Both the position numbers and the translations under genes were made by a program. 64,000 bases of DNA. Origin: Mucidula mucida (Eukaryota; Basidiomycota; Agaricomycetes; Agaricales; Physalacriaceae). Below the pieces are notes generated by a model. That model searched no databases. It was given only the letters and a program-made list of their open reading frames with translations, and was not told where the DNA came from. The stretch spans positions 620,001-684,000 of the forward strand of contig JADNYV010000002.1 in assembly GCA_015501055.1 (NCBI GenBank), written 5' to 3'. Of the stretch, positions 46,166-58,018 are shown one piece after another. Numbering within the stretch: the stretch's first letter is position 1; each line of letters starts with the position of its first letter.

Positions 46166-46958
46166 ATGAGCTCGGGTACCCTTCAACTCTTTCGCGCCTG
46201 CACGACTTTGCTGTCGTCCAGGTCGCTTGCCCGCTCTTCTGCTCTCGTCCGTTCTCAACCCCGGCGGCATTACTCAGACACAAAACCGGCACAGGACGAG
46301 GTCCCCGCGGACACAAAAGACGCATCCGACTCTGAAAAGTCTTCGGCAGAGTCTGAACAGCTTTCTCCAGAGGCTGTAAAGCTAAAAGCAAAGGAAACAG
46401 AGGTTACCGACTTGATGGTCTGTCATTCCGTCGTCGACAAATGTGTTTGTTCTGACTGGCCACATAGGGCCGTCTACGGTATCTCCAAGCAGATTTCCTC
46501 AACCTTCAGCGCAATGCTGCTCGGGAAAAGGAGCAAACGCGCGACTTTGCCATCACCCGTTTCGCATCCGACCTGCTAGAAACGGTCGATGTTCTCGCGC
46601 TGGCACTCAAGTCTGTTCCTCCAGCTGCCGTTCACCCTCCAGAACCTTCATCCTCCGAGCCTGATATCCCTCCCCCTTCCTCTCCATCGAAAACACCGGA
46701 AGAGTATCTCAGAGAACTCTACACTGGTGTCGAGTTGACTCAGCGCCAGCTGCTCCAGACACTCTTCAAGTATCACGTCAAGCCTTTTGATCCCACCGGC
46801 GATGTCTTTGACCCAAATCGTCATGAAGCCCTCTACCAACTCCAATACCGGGCAAGCAGCCAGGAACAGTGATAGATTGCCAAAAAACCGGTTACATGAT
46901 CAAGGACCGTGTCCTTCGAGCAGCCCAGGTTGGTGTAGCACAGGAGACATCCTCATAA
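46166..46958 (+). CDS. MGE1: Mitochondrial GrpE nucleotide exchange factor (Mge1)
   Basis: Releases ADP from matrix Hsp70 during protein import and folding. Two exons (46166-46417, 46468-46958). An Arg/Ser-rich presequence (MSSGTLQLFRACTTLLSSRS, then LVRSQPRRHYS) is followed by a long helix, GRLRYLQADFLNLQRNAARE, then RFASDLLETVDVLALAL. The beta domain carries LFKYHVKPFDPTGDVFDPNR. At 46838-46840 the frame breaks in YQ. One extra base restores YQTPIPGKQPGTVIDCQKTG, then MIKDRVLRAAQVGVAQET, exactly the family's end; without it the protein stops early in SSQEQ. As GrpE is essential in fungi, a sequencing deletion (caact for caaact) is the likely reason. With that base the product has 247 residues. 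Confidence 0.9.
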
Positions 46959-47058
46959 ACTGTTTGTAGACCCTTGCATTGTTTCTGGAGGTGGGCCGTG
47001 ATGATATTATATGTGACGGAACAGACCCGCTAGATAGTCGTAGTGTAATAGCTCTTAA

Positions 47059-48560
47059 TTACCGAATCTCAACTCTGAACTGATCCTCCAAGCGCGATTC
47101 AAGCTCATCTTTGAGCTTGTTCACTTCTTTGTTTGAAAGAGATCTGCAAGGAAACATTATTAAGAGCAATGACAGCCAACGTGTAGCACTCACCGATCCA
47201 TTGACCTATAGTTTATACGATAACATAAACTCGTTCGCTTCGTTCGAGGATGCACAAAAGTGTCAATCTGGACACGATTAGCGGAGAAACTGGACTTTAT
47301 CGGGACCCTACCATTTCAACATTCTCGACGAGATCTCCGGCAACATCGCGAACGAGGTCACAAAAGTCATTTTCATGTAGACTCAGGTCGGAAGGTGTCC
47401 AGAAACTGATATCCTTGAAGCACGACGGGTATTTAGAGTAGGGCTTGAAAGTGGTTATCTGCCCAGGAGTAAATTGAGAAATGAAGCGCGAATCCGTAGA
47501 CCAGAAGAGCCTAATGTCGGGAATAGAATATAGGACCATCGCTATGCGTTCTAGTCCTAGTCCAAATGCCCAGCCAATTTTGTTTGGTACCTCTGGCAGC
47601 AAATAATCAGCAGGTAATTATAGGTCAAATGTTGACACATACTGGCGGTGTCCAGCGTAGCTTGCCTGACAACTCCACATCCCAGAATTTCGAGCCATTC
47701 ACCCCGGAAAAAGACTTCCACTTCAAAGCTGGGGCTCGTGAAGGGAAAGTAGGTTTCAATCCAGCGTACTCTAAGAGGCTCCTCTTTGACGCGCCTCCGA
47801 TGCCCTGGAAGAGATGAAGCATCAAACTGTTAAGTGACAGCTTCAAATTTCTAGCGACGAGTTCGGCGTGTTTTGGATCATGACCAGGTTGAGCGGGATT
47901 AGAAGGAGAGACGTGAGGAACGTCCTCGATGATAATATCTGAGCGCGTCAGATGCTGAGAAAGCCGGTCATTGTCCTCCTCCAGCTCGCGTAGGCCAGAC
48001 GCGTCCGCGCTGACGACTCTCGCACCCTCCATTTGGTGGAAGACGGGATAATGCGACCCGTCGATTTCGTCGCGTCGGTACACGTCGGCGGTCAGTAACC
48101 ACTTGTCCTCACCCTTTCCGAATACTTCCACTTCGTGCGCAGACGTGTGCGTACGGAGCATCGTGCCCTTGTTTATATAGTAGCTGTCCGTCACAGCGCG
48201 CCCAGGATGGTCCGCAGGGAACGACAGCTCATCAAAGTTTTTGTGAGGCGTCACTAGCGGGGAGAGGGACGAGAGATGGGCAAAGTCCGGGTAATGCGAC
48301 TCGATCATGGTGCGCAATGTGTTAAGGGGATGTGACGGCTGCGCGTGTAGACGCATAGGAATTTTCGACAGAATGGCCGGGGTGACATTGGTGATCTCGT
48401 CTGTCGCGTACCGCTCACCGAGGATCTCGAGAAAATCGGGAGTGCGCGCCTTTTGACTGTGCCAGCGGTACTGCCCGCTAAAAGTGCTCCGGCAGAAAAG
48501 CCGCAGGACATGGGCCTTTTGCATGCTTGACGCGACTGATACCCCAAAATGCGCAGACAA
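47059..48560 (-). CDS. MSF1: Mitochondrial phenylalanyl-tRNA synthetase
   Basis: Single-chain class II enzyme charging mitochondrial tRNA-Phe. Motifs from the N-terminus: a presequence, then [49 protein letters not shown] and QMEGARV (motif 2 region). A helical insert follows, then [20 protein letters not shown] and [32 protein letters not shown] (motif 3), and a C-terminal anticodon-binding domain with [18 protein letters not shown] and an end EDQFRVEIR. The conserved block RWIETYFPF is in a different frame from the preceding GIGGASK. One added base at a run of three T (plus strand 47785-47787) gives [19 protein letters not shown] and a complete enzyme. The intron after LDTA then joins cleanly to VPNKIGW. 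So a base is probably missing from the sequence, not from the organism. Confidence 0.92.
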
Positions 48561-48836
48561 AACCTTGGAGTCAGTTGGCGAAGTAAAGTAGAGGTGTTCG
48601 GCGTGCGGACCGATATCCGGTCAGCTATTCGTCAAGTCACGGTTCTTTGATTATAACCACCATGTCGCTGAGGCTCGTCTGGCGTCTTTGTGCAAACGGA
48701 TATCATACATTCTGAGAAGGAGACGACCCCTCACAGATTGGTGAGCAATTGATGTATACTGTAACTTAGGCTGTATGGTCTACAGGGTTGTTCTGCAACG
48801 AGTGCGATCATATTCGTCCAAGTGGTACATCTATGC

Positions 48837-50235
48837 TCAATTGTATGAAGCGAATGGATAGTCTGTGTATCCCTTCTTCTGTGCCTCCAAACTACCTCCG
48901 GACCCATATAAATGCTCCTTGTCAAAAACATTATCCAGTGGCTTGTTATACTTGATCCTCAGCGCAAGGTCGGGATGCGCAATCCATGGAACCCCAAAGA
49001 GAACTCCATCTTGCAGCCTTGATGTCCTCGGCGGCCTCGCTGGCCGTGTAGCGATTAGTACCGAACACCAACGCGTTCTTGATAATGGGACCATACGTGG
49101 CGATAACATCATGAGGAGTGGTTCTCTCCTGGGCTAGTGTTCAAGTCAGAATACCATGTCGACTGGCTCGATCTTGACACTCACTGATGAAGTCATTGTT
49201 AACCTCTGTGTATCTGTATAGGACAAAGTATGCGATGAGGAGCTTGTCAGCTTCTCCGAGAAAGTATTTGAAGGTCGCGAGCGTTTCCTCAAGAGGCATC
49301 CTATTGACACCTTCAGTCCACAAGCGAGCAATGGCACATGCGTGTCACTTGCGCGATGTCGTTCCCTCCTCCGGCTGGCATCAGCTTGATACCCACTCGG
49401 TCCGAGCCCCAGATTTCGATAACGGCTTTGAGCACTTCTAGGCCGAAACGAGAACGGTTTTCGACGCTGCCACCCCATTCGTCAGTTCGACGGTTGGAAG
49501 TAATGTCCAGGAATTGCGGGATTAGGTACCCGTTTGACGCAAGAACTACTCTTCGTAAGCACTGGTGTCCTTTCGAGTCAACAGCAATCTCACTTTCAAC
49601 GCCATCGAACCCAGCATCCTTTGCATTGATCGCGGCCTTCTTGAAGAGCGCCACTAGTTTCCATGGATCATCAATGACGGTGGGCTAAGACTCCATTGTT
49701 GAGACGAGATACAAAGTTGAGAAAGATAGTTACAGTGACATAACCAGGTTGTCCAAGAAGGAACCTAAACTTGCCACCTCGCGCGGCGATAGCCGAAGGC
49801 GCATAAACAGGTGTACCTGCAGCCAGTTGCTCCGGAGCCTCTGGATGAGAAACCCGCCCCACTTTAAGCGCGCTTAGACGTTAACGCATGACGAGCACGG
49901 GGATACAACGTACAGTGCCAGAGTTGACAGAAGATAACGGTGCCCTCTTCATGAACAGCCTCGGTCACCTGCTTCCACCCATTCACCTGTTCATCGTTCC
50001 AGATGCCAGGCGCATTCTGCCACTCCGTTCCTTGACGAGTGATCAAGGCTCCCTCAGAGACGATAAAGCCTGCGCCCCCCTTGGCGCGCTGCCTGTAGTA
50101 TTCGACGTTGACTGTGTTTGGAACGTTCGTCGGTACAGAGCGACTACGCGTCAAAGGCGACAGGAAAACACGGTTTTTAAGCGTGTTCGGACCCATCTGA
50201 ATTGGTTGGAATAGGATATCTTGAACGCTGGTCAT
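48837..50235 (-). CDS. Old Yellow Enzyme-type flavin oxidoreductase, copy 1 (altered active site)
   Basis: FMN-dependent NADPH:enone reductase family. It starts MTSVQDILFQPIQMGPNTL, then RVFLSPLTRSRSVPTNVP (FMN-binding Thr), [79 protein letters not shown] (FMN-phosphate Arg) and YTDYPFASYN at the end. Splicing at the intron after GFDGVE gives ILASNGYLIPQF, where the family has IHGANGYL: the ligand-binding His is Leu here, while the Asn and Tyr remain. Near 49008-49020 the frame shifts between EDIKA and DGVLFGVPWIAHPDLALR. Two missing bases (giving KAGK-x-DGVLFG, like copy 2's ESGKVAGVFFG) would repair it. It may be an active diverged enzyme with sequencing gaps, or a pseudogene in the making. 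Tandem with copy 2, same strand. Confidence 0.8.
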
Positions 50236-50987
50236 GTTGAAGCAGTTGGAGAGGGTGAGTTAGAGGTCTCCCTTGGTGGCATTTCACTTTAGACATATGC
50301 CTGGACATCAACGCACTGGCAGTATGCAAGGTGCGGATGAGTAAAGGTTCGTGTTGGGTTTGTGACATGGCGCTTGGGTAACAACGTTCGGGCTTGCTGA
50401 TCGTTCTCAGGCCATTATGAATCGCCGGCGAGGTCCGTTCAGCTTCTCATGCCAAATGCAATAGAGCATTGCCTTTACTGCCCGTTGTTACTAGCATGCC
50501 GATCTAAATGAACTTCGCAGATGCTGAACTGAGTACAATCGCAGGGCGCGCCATAAAACAACGCCACTCACATTGTCGGGGTCCTTACAGACGGGCAATC
50601 GACGTTATCGGCTCATACTGTGAACAACTTTCAAATAGTCTTTGACGAGGTCATGAGTAAACCCTCATGCTATCGTATATTCCCGTGCACAAATTTAGCG
50701 CCTTTCGAGATGGCATCGTGGGACAGATCTTCCTCATTCATAACCGACTTAGAAACACCTCGGAGTGCAGCGGCTGTAGCTTATTCAACTCTACTGATGG
50801 TGGCAGCGCAGAAGTGTGTGGTGCGTTCAACTTAGAACTGTGTTAGTCACCGTACGAAGCGTTGTTCTTACGTCGTTGACTCAATTTTCGACGAATTCAT
50901 ACATCGTTGCCAAACTCTTGAGTTGTTTACGCGTTATACTCATCTATATACAACAAATCTGCAAAGGCCAGGAAGCTGGTATACTGT
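50236..50987. other. Spacer between the two Old Yellow Enzyme copies
   Basis: About 750 bases holding the promoter of copy 1 and the 3' region of copy 2. A plus-strand frame at 50620-50835 has no domain. I see no trace of a third OYE copy and no mobile element. Confidence 0.45.
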
Positions 50988-52410
<1,423 letters not shown>

Positions 52411-52505
52411 GGTGATGAATAGAGAGGCAGGTAGATTGTCTGATGAGACTGCATTATTTTCATTAATGGTTCTTTTATATGGACCCAATGATCCAGTTCC
52501 TTCTA

Positions 52506-52826
52506 TCAGCTGAGTAAGTCTTCGCGCTTGGTGATCATCGAGATACGCACATCAAATAAATTTTGGTCAAGGATTTCGTTATGTATGTAAAGCTGACCAC
52601 CTGGAGTGCGAGCCGTATTATCCGGTACTTGTGCTGCCGCCACTGTGAAAGGGCTCTGAGTCGCCTTCAAGTCATCTGAAGATCGGATAAGACAGGCACG
52701 GTACCGCGCTCTCGATCTCGCAACAACCTTCCTGATCGGCTTGTCGCGGTATGCGCAGGAGCAACGCAGGAGAAAAGACGGCAAGCAAGAGAATATACGA
52801 TATAGAATGTCTTGGTAGTGTACATG
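52506..52826 (-). CDS. Possible small protein gene between OYE copy 2 and NUR1
   Basis: A minus-strand open frame ends TARTPGGQLYIHNEILDQN and KREDLLS, which looks more protein-like than chance. An ATG at about 52826 opens a short hydrophobic stretch in another frame (MYTTKTFYIVYSLACRLF) that would need an intron to join. I see no strong donor and acceptor pair, and the candidate starts only about 60 bases from the NUR1 stop. It could be a small secreted protein or a part of the NUR1 3' UTR. Confidence 0.25.
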   Translation of the reverse strand, partial: HVHYQDILYRIFSCLPSFLLRCSCAYRDKPIRKVVARSRARYRACLIRSSDDLKATQSPFTVAAAQVPDNTARTPGGQLYIHNEILDQNLFDVRISMITKREDLLS

Positions 52827-52883
52827 ATGTGATGGATATCAAAACGTGAATCGCTCGTGACTTGCCTGTAAATCTCCTAGGAG

Positions 52884-54190
52884 CTAGTCCTCCCATAAGT
52901 TAACCATCTCACTCTGGTGGGTCATGGTAGAAGCATCTTTACGAATGGGATTGATGCGAGGGTATACGAACTAGATGAGTGAGATCAGCCTGAGCCACAA
53001 GGATAGCAATGGAGTGTTTACCCCTTCATTATATTCCTGCATGACACCCGCGGCAATAATTTCTTTATCCCTAACCAAGAGGTTATAGGATACGACGAGG
53101 GCGTGCAACTGAGGGATATATTAGGACAACATGCGCAGGAGGAAGATAGGAGCGAACCTGTAAGCCCACGAAGCCCATGATTAGCAACATGATTATCCAG
53201 TTCGAGGAGCCGGTAGCCATCCACATGAGACAATGCGCAGGAGAATATATACAAAAGAGCCTGACGTCACGGTCCGCTGGATGCCAGGCCTCCAACTGCT
53301 GCACTCTCGATGCTTTACGCGACGATGCCCCCTTGGAGGAGGAAAAGTCCCACCCAAATAGAAAGCGGATGACGGCGACACAAGCAGTCCACAGTCCGCC
53401 ACTGACGCGCTCAAAAAAAGTCGGTACTGCGAGGGGTTCGAAGTCTAGATCGGCGGAGACAAACTTTGCGTTGGGAGAAGAGACTGGTTCTGTTTGCCGG
53501 TGGAAATCATAGATTCTGGTACGCGTGAACAGTAGGATGGCGTTGGCGGCGCAGGCCAGAATGAGACATATGGTGACTGGTAGAGTCTGAAACAAAATGA
53601 GAAATAAAACGGAGAAACATGAAGAGAGTCGACTTGCCCAATCAAACAAAGAGAGACCGTTTGCCTCACGATGCATATTCTCCCATCCAATGTCGGAGTC
53701 TGGTACGGCACGGACTTGACTGACGCGTACGCAAAGATGCATAAAGTGAAAAAAGCCACCGATGATGGCTGCCGTTGTTTTCGGCTCGGGTAAGGGTACA
53801 TTGTTTGGGAATATGGAGAGCTCGAATGCAACGCGAGCAGGAAAGTCCGAGAGTCTAATCTCGCGTCAAATACGGCTAAAATGATACAGAAGAGACAAAC
53901 TTTTGAAAGAATGATTTTTTGCGAATAACCGCCTTTCGGGGCGTGGCTAAGCCACTTGTGCTTGGTCGTATTCTGCTCCTTGGGGTAGAGAACGGAGCTG
54001 GCTGGCGTGTCCGAGCAGCATTCCAGTCAAATGGCACAGACGATGAGATTGAGGGCGTCGAGGCTGGTGAATGGTGGATGGCAATGGATTGCCGCGGTCT
54101 ATTGCGGGGCGTGACGGGTGGAGGGTGAGCTGCTGGGGATGTCTGCTGTGCTGCATTTGCCTGAGCAGCGAGTCTTCTCCTAAAATCCAT
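52884..54190 (-). CDS. NUR1: Nuclear rim protein Nur1 homologue
   Basis: Inner nuclear membrane protein that in yeast, with Heh1/Src1, tethers rDNA and telomeres. It starts MDFRRRLAAQANAAQQ, followed by a disordered Pro/Ser-rich nuclear part with AVIRKKSFFQK. Membrane segments then follow (FHFMHLCVRVSQVR; LPVTICLILACAANAILLF; NWIIMLLIMGFVGLQ). Other conserved blocks are FFERVSGGLWTACVAVIRF, LEAWHPADRDVRLFCIYSPA and the end AGVMQEYNEG spliced to FVYPRINPIRKDASTMTHQ. This set matches the NUR/DUF2418 family. Several in-frame introns make long misleading open frames here (for example 53083-53742). The stop at 52884 follows MVNLWED. Confidence 0.85.
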
Positions 54191-54518
54191 TGGTTGATGG
54201 TTGTCTCCTGTTTGAACGCGATTTGGTGGCGCGCTCAAGAGAGAACAAGGCAAAGCTGTGCAGCTGACAAAGCCTTTGCATGTGCTTGCCACGAGGCAAG
54301 GCATCACGTGCATGTTGGCCAAACAAGGCACTCGGGTCCTCCATTTTCGCATTATCCTCTTCTTTGCCTCTTTCCACCACAAAGCGTCACCTTTCCCACC
54401 ACGTCTCAATCCATTCTGCGCCAACAAACGACCTCCTTGTCGCCCAGCTCATCAGTTAGGTGGCATATTTTATTACACTACCTTTTACTTGCTAATTCCA
54501 TATTCTTGCAGCGTCAGG
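54191..54518. promoter_or_regulatory. Divergent promoter between NUR1 and a membrane coiled-coil protein
   Basis: 328 bases between start codons. In-frame codons extend upstream of the plus-strand ATG as far as 54258, but that stretch reads as low-quality coding, and an AT-rich patch (tattttattacactacc) at about 54466-54482 looks like promoter DNA. Confidence 0.4.
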
Positions 54519-55933
54519 ATGGCCCAACCAAGTTCATCTCATCACGGCGAGCGCCATCACCGCAGCGAGCGCTCGTCCCACCACCACCACCGCACCATCT
54601 CCTCCACCACTCTCCTCCTCGTCCTCTCCCTTATCCTTGCTGTCCTTGCAGTCATGCTTTCCTTGCCCAGTCAGTCGTCGGGCAGTCCAACTGAGTCCAA
54701 CGCGCCTGGTCTTTTCAGTGCCCTCAATCCCAAACGCGCACAGCAACTGGTTGCTCGTGAGGCAGCCGTCACTATGCGCGAGGCAGAGGTCGCCCGCAGA
54801 GAAGCTGAGCTTCTCGCTGGTGCACCTGGTGGCATCCTACCCTCATCATCTCCAATTCTTTGCCCCGTGTGCCCTACTAGCACATCCGTAGAGACAGTCT
54901 TTGCTCCAGCACAGACTGTAATCAAAGAGATCGTCAAGGAAGACTCGTTGACGCCTCCGGGTTGGACTAGCCCTCGTATCGATGAGATCCTCGATCGTGA
55001 GCTCAAGGTTGCGGAGCGGGAGCGGGACATCAGCAAGCGCGAAGAAAACCTCAACCGTCGTGAACATGATGCTTCTCGTCGCGAGAGCTGGATCATGGAA
55101 CAGTTGATGTTGGTTTATTCCTTTGTCGTTTTTCACGTTTGATGTCTGACTCTTTTCTGCAGTGCCCTTGGCAACGACAACCCTGCCGTTGAGGAGGAGT
55201 ACTTCTACGAGCCCTCGGGGAAGCGTAAACCCAAGGTACCGCCACCTCTCCCGCGCCGCTCCGAGCTTTGAGACGAAGGAGGCGCCGACTTTTTTTTATG
55301 CTTCAGTATAGTCCGTATGAATCCTATCTGCCCCTCCTATCCCTCCTTCGTCCGGGCTTGGGGGACTCACGGTGTTTTCTCTCTATTTGTCCCCCTCGTC
55401 CTTTCTTCCGACGTGGCCAAGCAGCTCTCCTTCAGGTCGCGTCTATGTCACGATCGGTCGATCAATGACTTTGCGTGTTTTCTGCACGTGCAATGTATTT
55501 CCTTGCGTTTGATTCCACGGGCCGTTTGGCCTTTTTTGTTCCGTGGAACTGAGTTGCTTGGCCATCGTCCCCTTTTAACCACCGCTTCTTTATCCACCTT
55601 CCATCTTTAGAACTCCATGCTGACTTGTTTTTGTGTTTCTTTCAGTATCAAGAACTCCCTCCTCTCGTCGTCTCCGAAATACAATATGAAACAGAAACCA
55701 AGACCGTTGTTCAAACTCAATTCGTCACTGTTCCCCCGCCTGCCAATACCCGTCTTGCTGCACCCGCTGCTCCAGAAGGCTCGGATCCCTATTCCACAGC
55801 ATCCAGTCCCCGTACTACGGCCATCGAAATAGTTACGGAAGAAGACGATGACGACGTTGACGATGAACCTTCTCGGGTGATGCGGACTCGGCCTACGCGG
55901 ATGCCTGCAAGGTGGTTTGGGGGATGGAATTAG
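54519..55933 (+). CDS. Single-pass membrane protein with coiled coil, unknown function
   Basis: Three exons (54519-55108, 55163-55235, 55646-55933) give 316 residues. A His/Ser-rich cytosolic start (MAQPSSSHHGERHHRSERSS) precedes one membrane segment (TTLLLVLSLILAVLAVMLSL). Charged heptad repeats follow (AVTMREAEVARREAELLA; A-containing RELKVAERERDISKREENLN), so a coiled coil is likely. The tail has Val/Thr-rich TETKTVVQTQFVTVPPP and an acidic DDDDVDDEP stretch, ending WFGGWN. The last intron (55236-55645, 410 bases) is far longer than any other in the window. If it is retained, translation ends after KVPPPLPRRSEL at 55271, so two C-termini are possible. No family recognised. Confidence 0.7.
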
Positions 55934-56216
55934 TTTGAATTGAGGTTTCTGTTTTATTTCTTGCTTTATCTTACTGCTACTGTTATCATTTCCTCTACGA
56001 ACTTGTGCTCTCCGTAACGTTTTCCTTACCTACATCTTCCACGACCGCTATACGACTAACGTGACGAACTCTTTATTACGAGTAGGTAGTCTGTAGAATA
56101 GTTACTAGGATTACGATTACGCCAGGAAAAAGCATGAGCTGGCTATGTTTGTATTTTTGGATTATCTGCTGTGTGATGTGATCAGCTCTTTGTTACAACC
56201 ATGATGTCCATGTAGG

Positions 56217-57439
56217 ATGTCGAAGGCATTGGACAAGGTAACCTTGAAGATTCCTTCTGCGACCCCGGGCTGGAACCTGGACGTCTGGCAGTACCTTCCT
56301 GTGGCTGGCCATGGGTCCCAACCGTTTCCAGTTATCGTGATGTGGGTCACCCGTTTCCTAACATTTGTTCTTGCCTTATGTCCGTGCGCCACATACAGGG
56401 CGCATGGCCTCACTGCAACGAAGAACATGAAGCTTGATACATACGCGGAATGTTTCGCGGAACACGGCTATGCCTGTCTAGTGTTTGATTACAGACGCTG
56501 GGGCGACTCTGGCACGTCCATTTCACCGGAATTCAAGCCCATTTGTATAGATTATTGTTTTTACAGACGGAAGCCCTCGTTACGCACTGAACATCAAGGA
56601 ACAGCATGGAGACTACCGAACTGTCGTGGACTTTGCTCGCGCCCAAGAGGCATTTGACTCTCAGAGAGTAGTGCTCTGGGGGACGAGCTATGCGGGTAAT
56701 GACCAGCGCCACTTTGCTGTCGAGTACTCATGACTATCTAGGTGGCCATGCATTGACCCTGGCGCCAAGTTTGAACCCAATAGCTGTTGTCACTCAATGT
56801 GCCTACACCGGAGTCGCGCCGCGTCCGCCCTTAAGCACCTTCCTCAAGCTTGGCCTCGCTGGCATCTGGGATACGTTGAGACAGGGAATAGGCCTTGCTC
56901 CGTTCTATATACAGGCGGCCTCGGAACCAGGCTCTGTAGGCGTACTTGTGGGGCATGAGACTGTCAAAGGCATGCAAGCGCTTTGTCGCGATTCAAGGTA
57001 AGTATTTCTCCTGCAGTCATTGACGGCGTTCTTTACATCCTTCTGAAGCGACTGGGGAAACAAGGTAACATTCGTCTTCCTCTTACCCAACGGGAAATGG
57101 TGACATCCATCAATCAGTTGACAGGCTCTTCCGTTTTCCAGCTCAGAGGATACAAACCAGTTCGCATCGCCGCTGAGATCAAATGTCCAGTTTTGTTGGT
57201 GGTGCCCGAAGATGACAAGGTCTGTCTCCCTCAGGGTGCAATGGATGTTGCTGCGAAAGCACCGTTATGCGAACTGGTGACAACAGAAGGTAGGTGATAA
57301 GTTGCGCTTTCTGGCCAATCTTCCGACGGGTTTTCAAGGCGGTCATATGGATGTCTATCCGGATGGAAAGGTTTTCCAATTGTCGTTGAACTCCCAGCTT
57401 ATGTTTCTGAGCAAACATGTACCTGTATTACAAATCTAG
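56217..57439 (+). CDS. Alpha/beta hydrolase
   Basis: Likely serine hydrolase of the alpha/beta fold; substrate unknown. The start MSKALDKVTLKIPSATPGWN is followed by strand blocks PVIVMAHGLTATKN (oxyanion region) and YACLVFDYRRWGDSG. The nucleophile elbow VVLWGTSYAGGH carries Ser in GxSxxGG. The acid is probably an Asp in VLLVVPEDDKVCLP and the His is in GGHMDVYPDG near the end. Six or so introns are needed, one (about 57000-57048) joining CRDS to DWGNK. The set of motifs resembles the AHG-type hydrolases related to fungal dienelactone and S15-like peptidase folds. Not tied to its neighbours by function. Confidence 0.82.
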
Positions 57440-57579
57440 TATACATTGTTCGGTAGCCTATGAAAGCTGCATGCCTCGCTTGACTCGAGTAGATGAGTCT
57501 CGTCGCTGACTTCCCTCAAGAAAACAGAGTGCATTTGTATGGGGAGAACGTCGAGTCGTGGAAGAGCATCTTGTGCATG

Positions 57580-57895
57580 TTACCGAGCCTCGAATTGAAC
57601 CACTGCAAAAGTCGTTAGATAGCCAGTCCATGATTGAAAGGCCGACGTGACACGCACTTCGCTTCGTCCGCTTCTTGTACATGATACGATGCCCACATTC
57701 TCTGCATCGAATAGGTTCACGCGTTTTTATTTCGTTTTTGGCGCCACAGTCTGTGATGAATGTAAGCCGATGCAGGGACCGATTTCGGAAGAGCGCACCA
57801 GCACAGAGATACTCCATATCCGGCTTCTGTCCATACATGCCACCAAACTGGCCGCCCTGATTGGGCGCATTAGCGTTCTGGTTGGACTGGTCCAT
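57580..57895 (-). CDS. RPB12: RNA polymerase subunit ABC10-alpha (Rpb12/Rpc10)
   Basis: Small zinc subunit shared by RNA polymerases I, II and III. Three exons on the minus strand (57895-57799, 57750-57658, 57602-57580) give 70 residues. A short Gln/Asn/Gly-rich start precedes [20 protein letters not shown], then [20 protein letters not shown] and FEAR, the universal end of this subunit. The four zinc cysteines (Cys-x2-Cys twice) are all present. The last coding exon is only 23 bases with its stop, easily missed. Confidence 0.95.
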
Positions 57896-58018
57896 GGTCG
57901 AAAGCAGAGTCTTAATTTGGAAGGCAGCTATTCAGATCCCGATTTGGATGACTCAACGCCAACATGTCACACAAACCACAACTTTCGTGGAAATAATCAA
58001 TACAAAGAAAAAGCTATA

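Noticed and set aside
45236..46270. 344-codon minus-strand open frame
   Set aside because: It is C1-THF synthase exon sequence extended upstream through the promoter and into GrpE antisense. Family motifs start only at [10 protein letters not shown] (45855).
48837..50235. Calling OYE copy 1 a pseudogene outright
   Set aside because: Its frame break is of the same kind as those in essential genes of this window, so it may be a sequence error.
53083..53742. 219-codon frame as a full gene
   Set aside because: It reads through introns of NUR1; the ends differ from the conserved family sequence that splicing restores.
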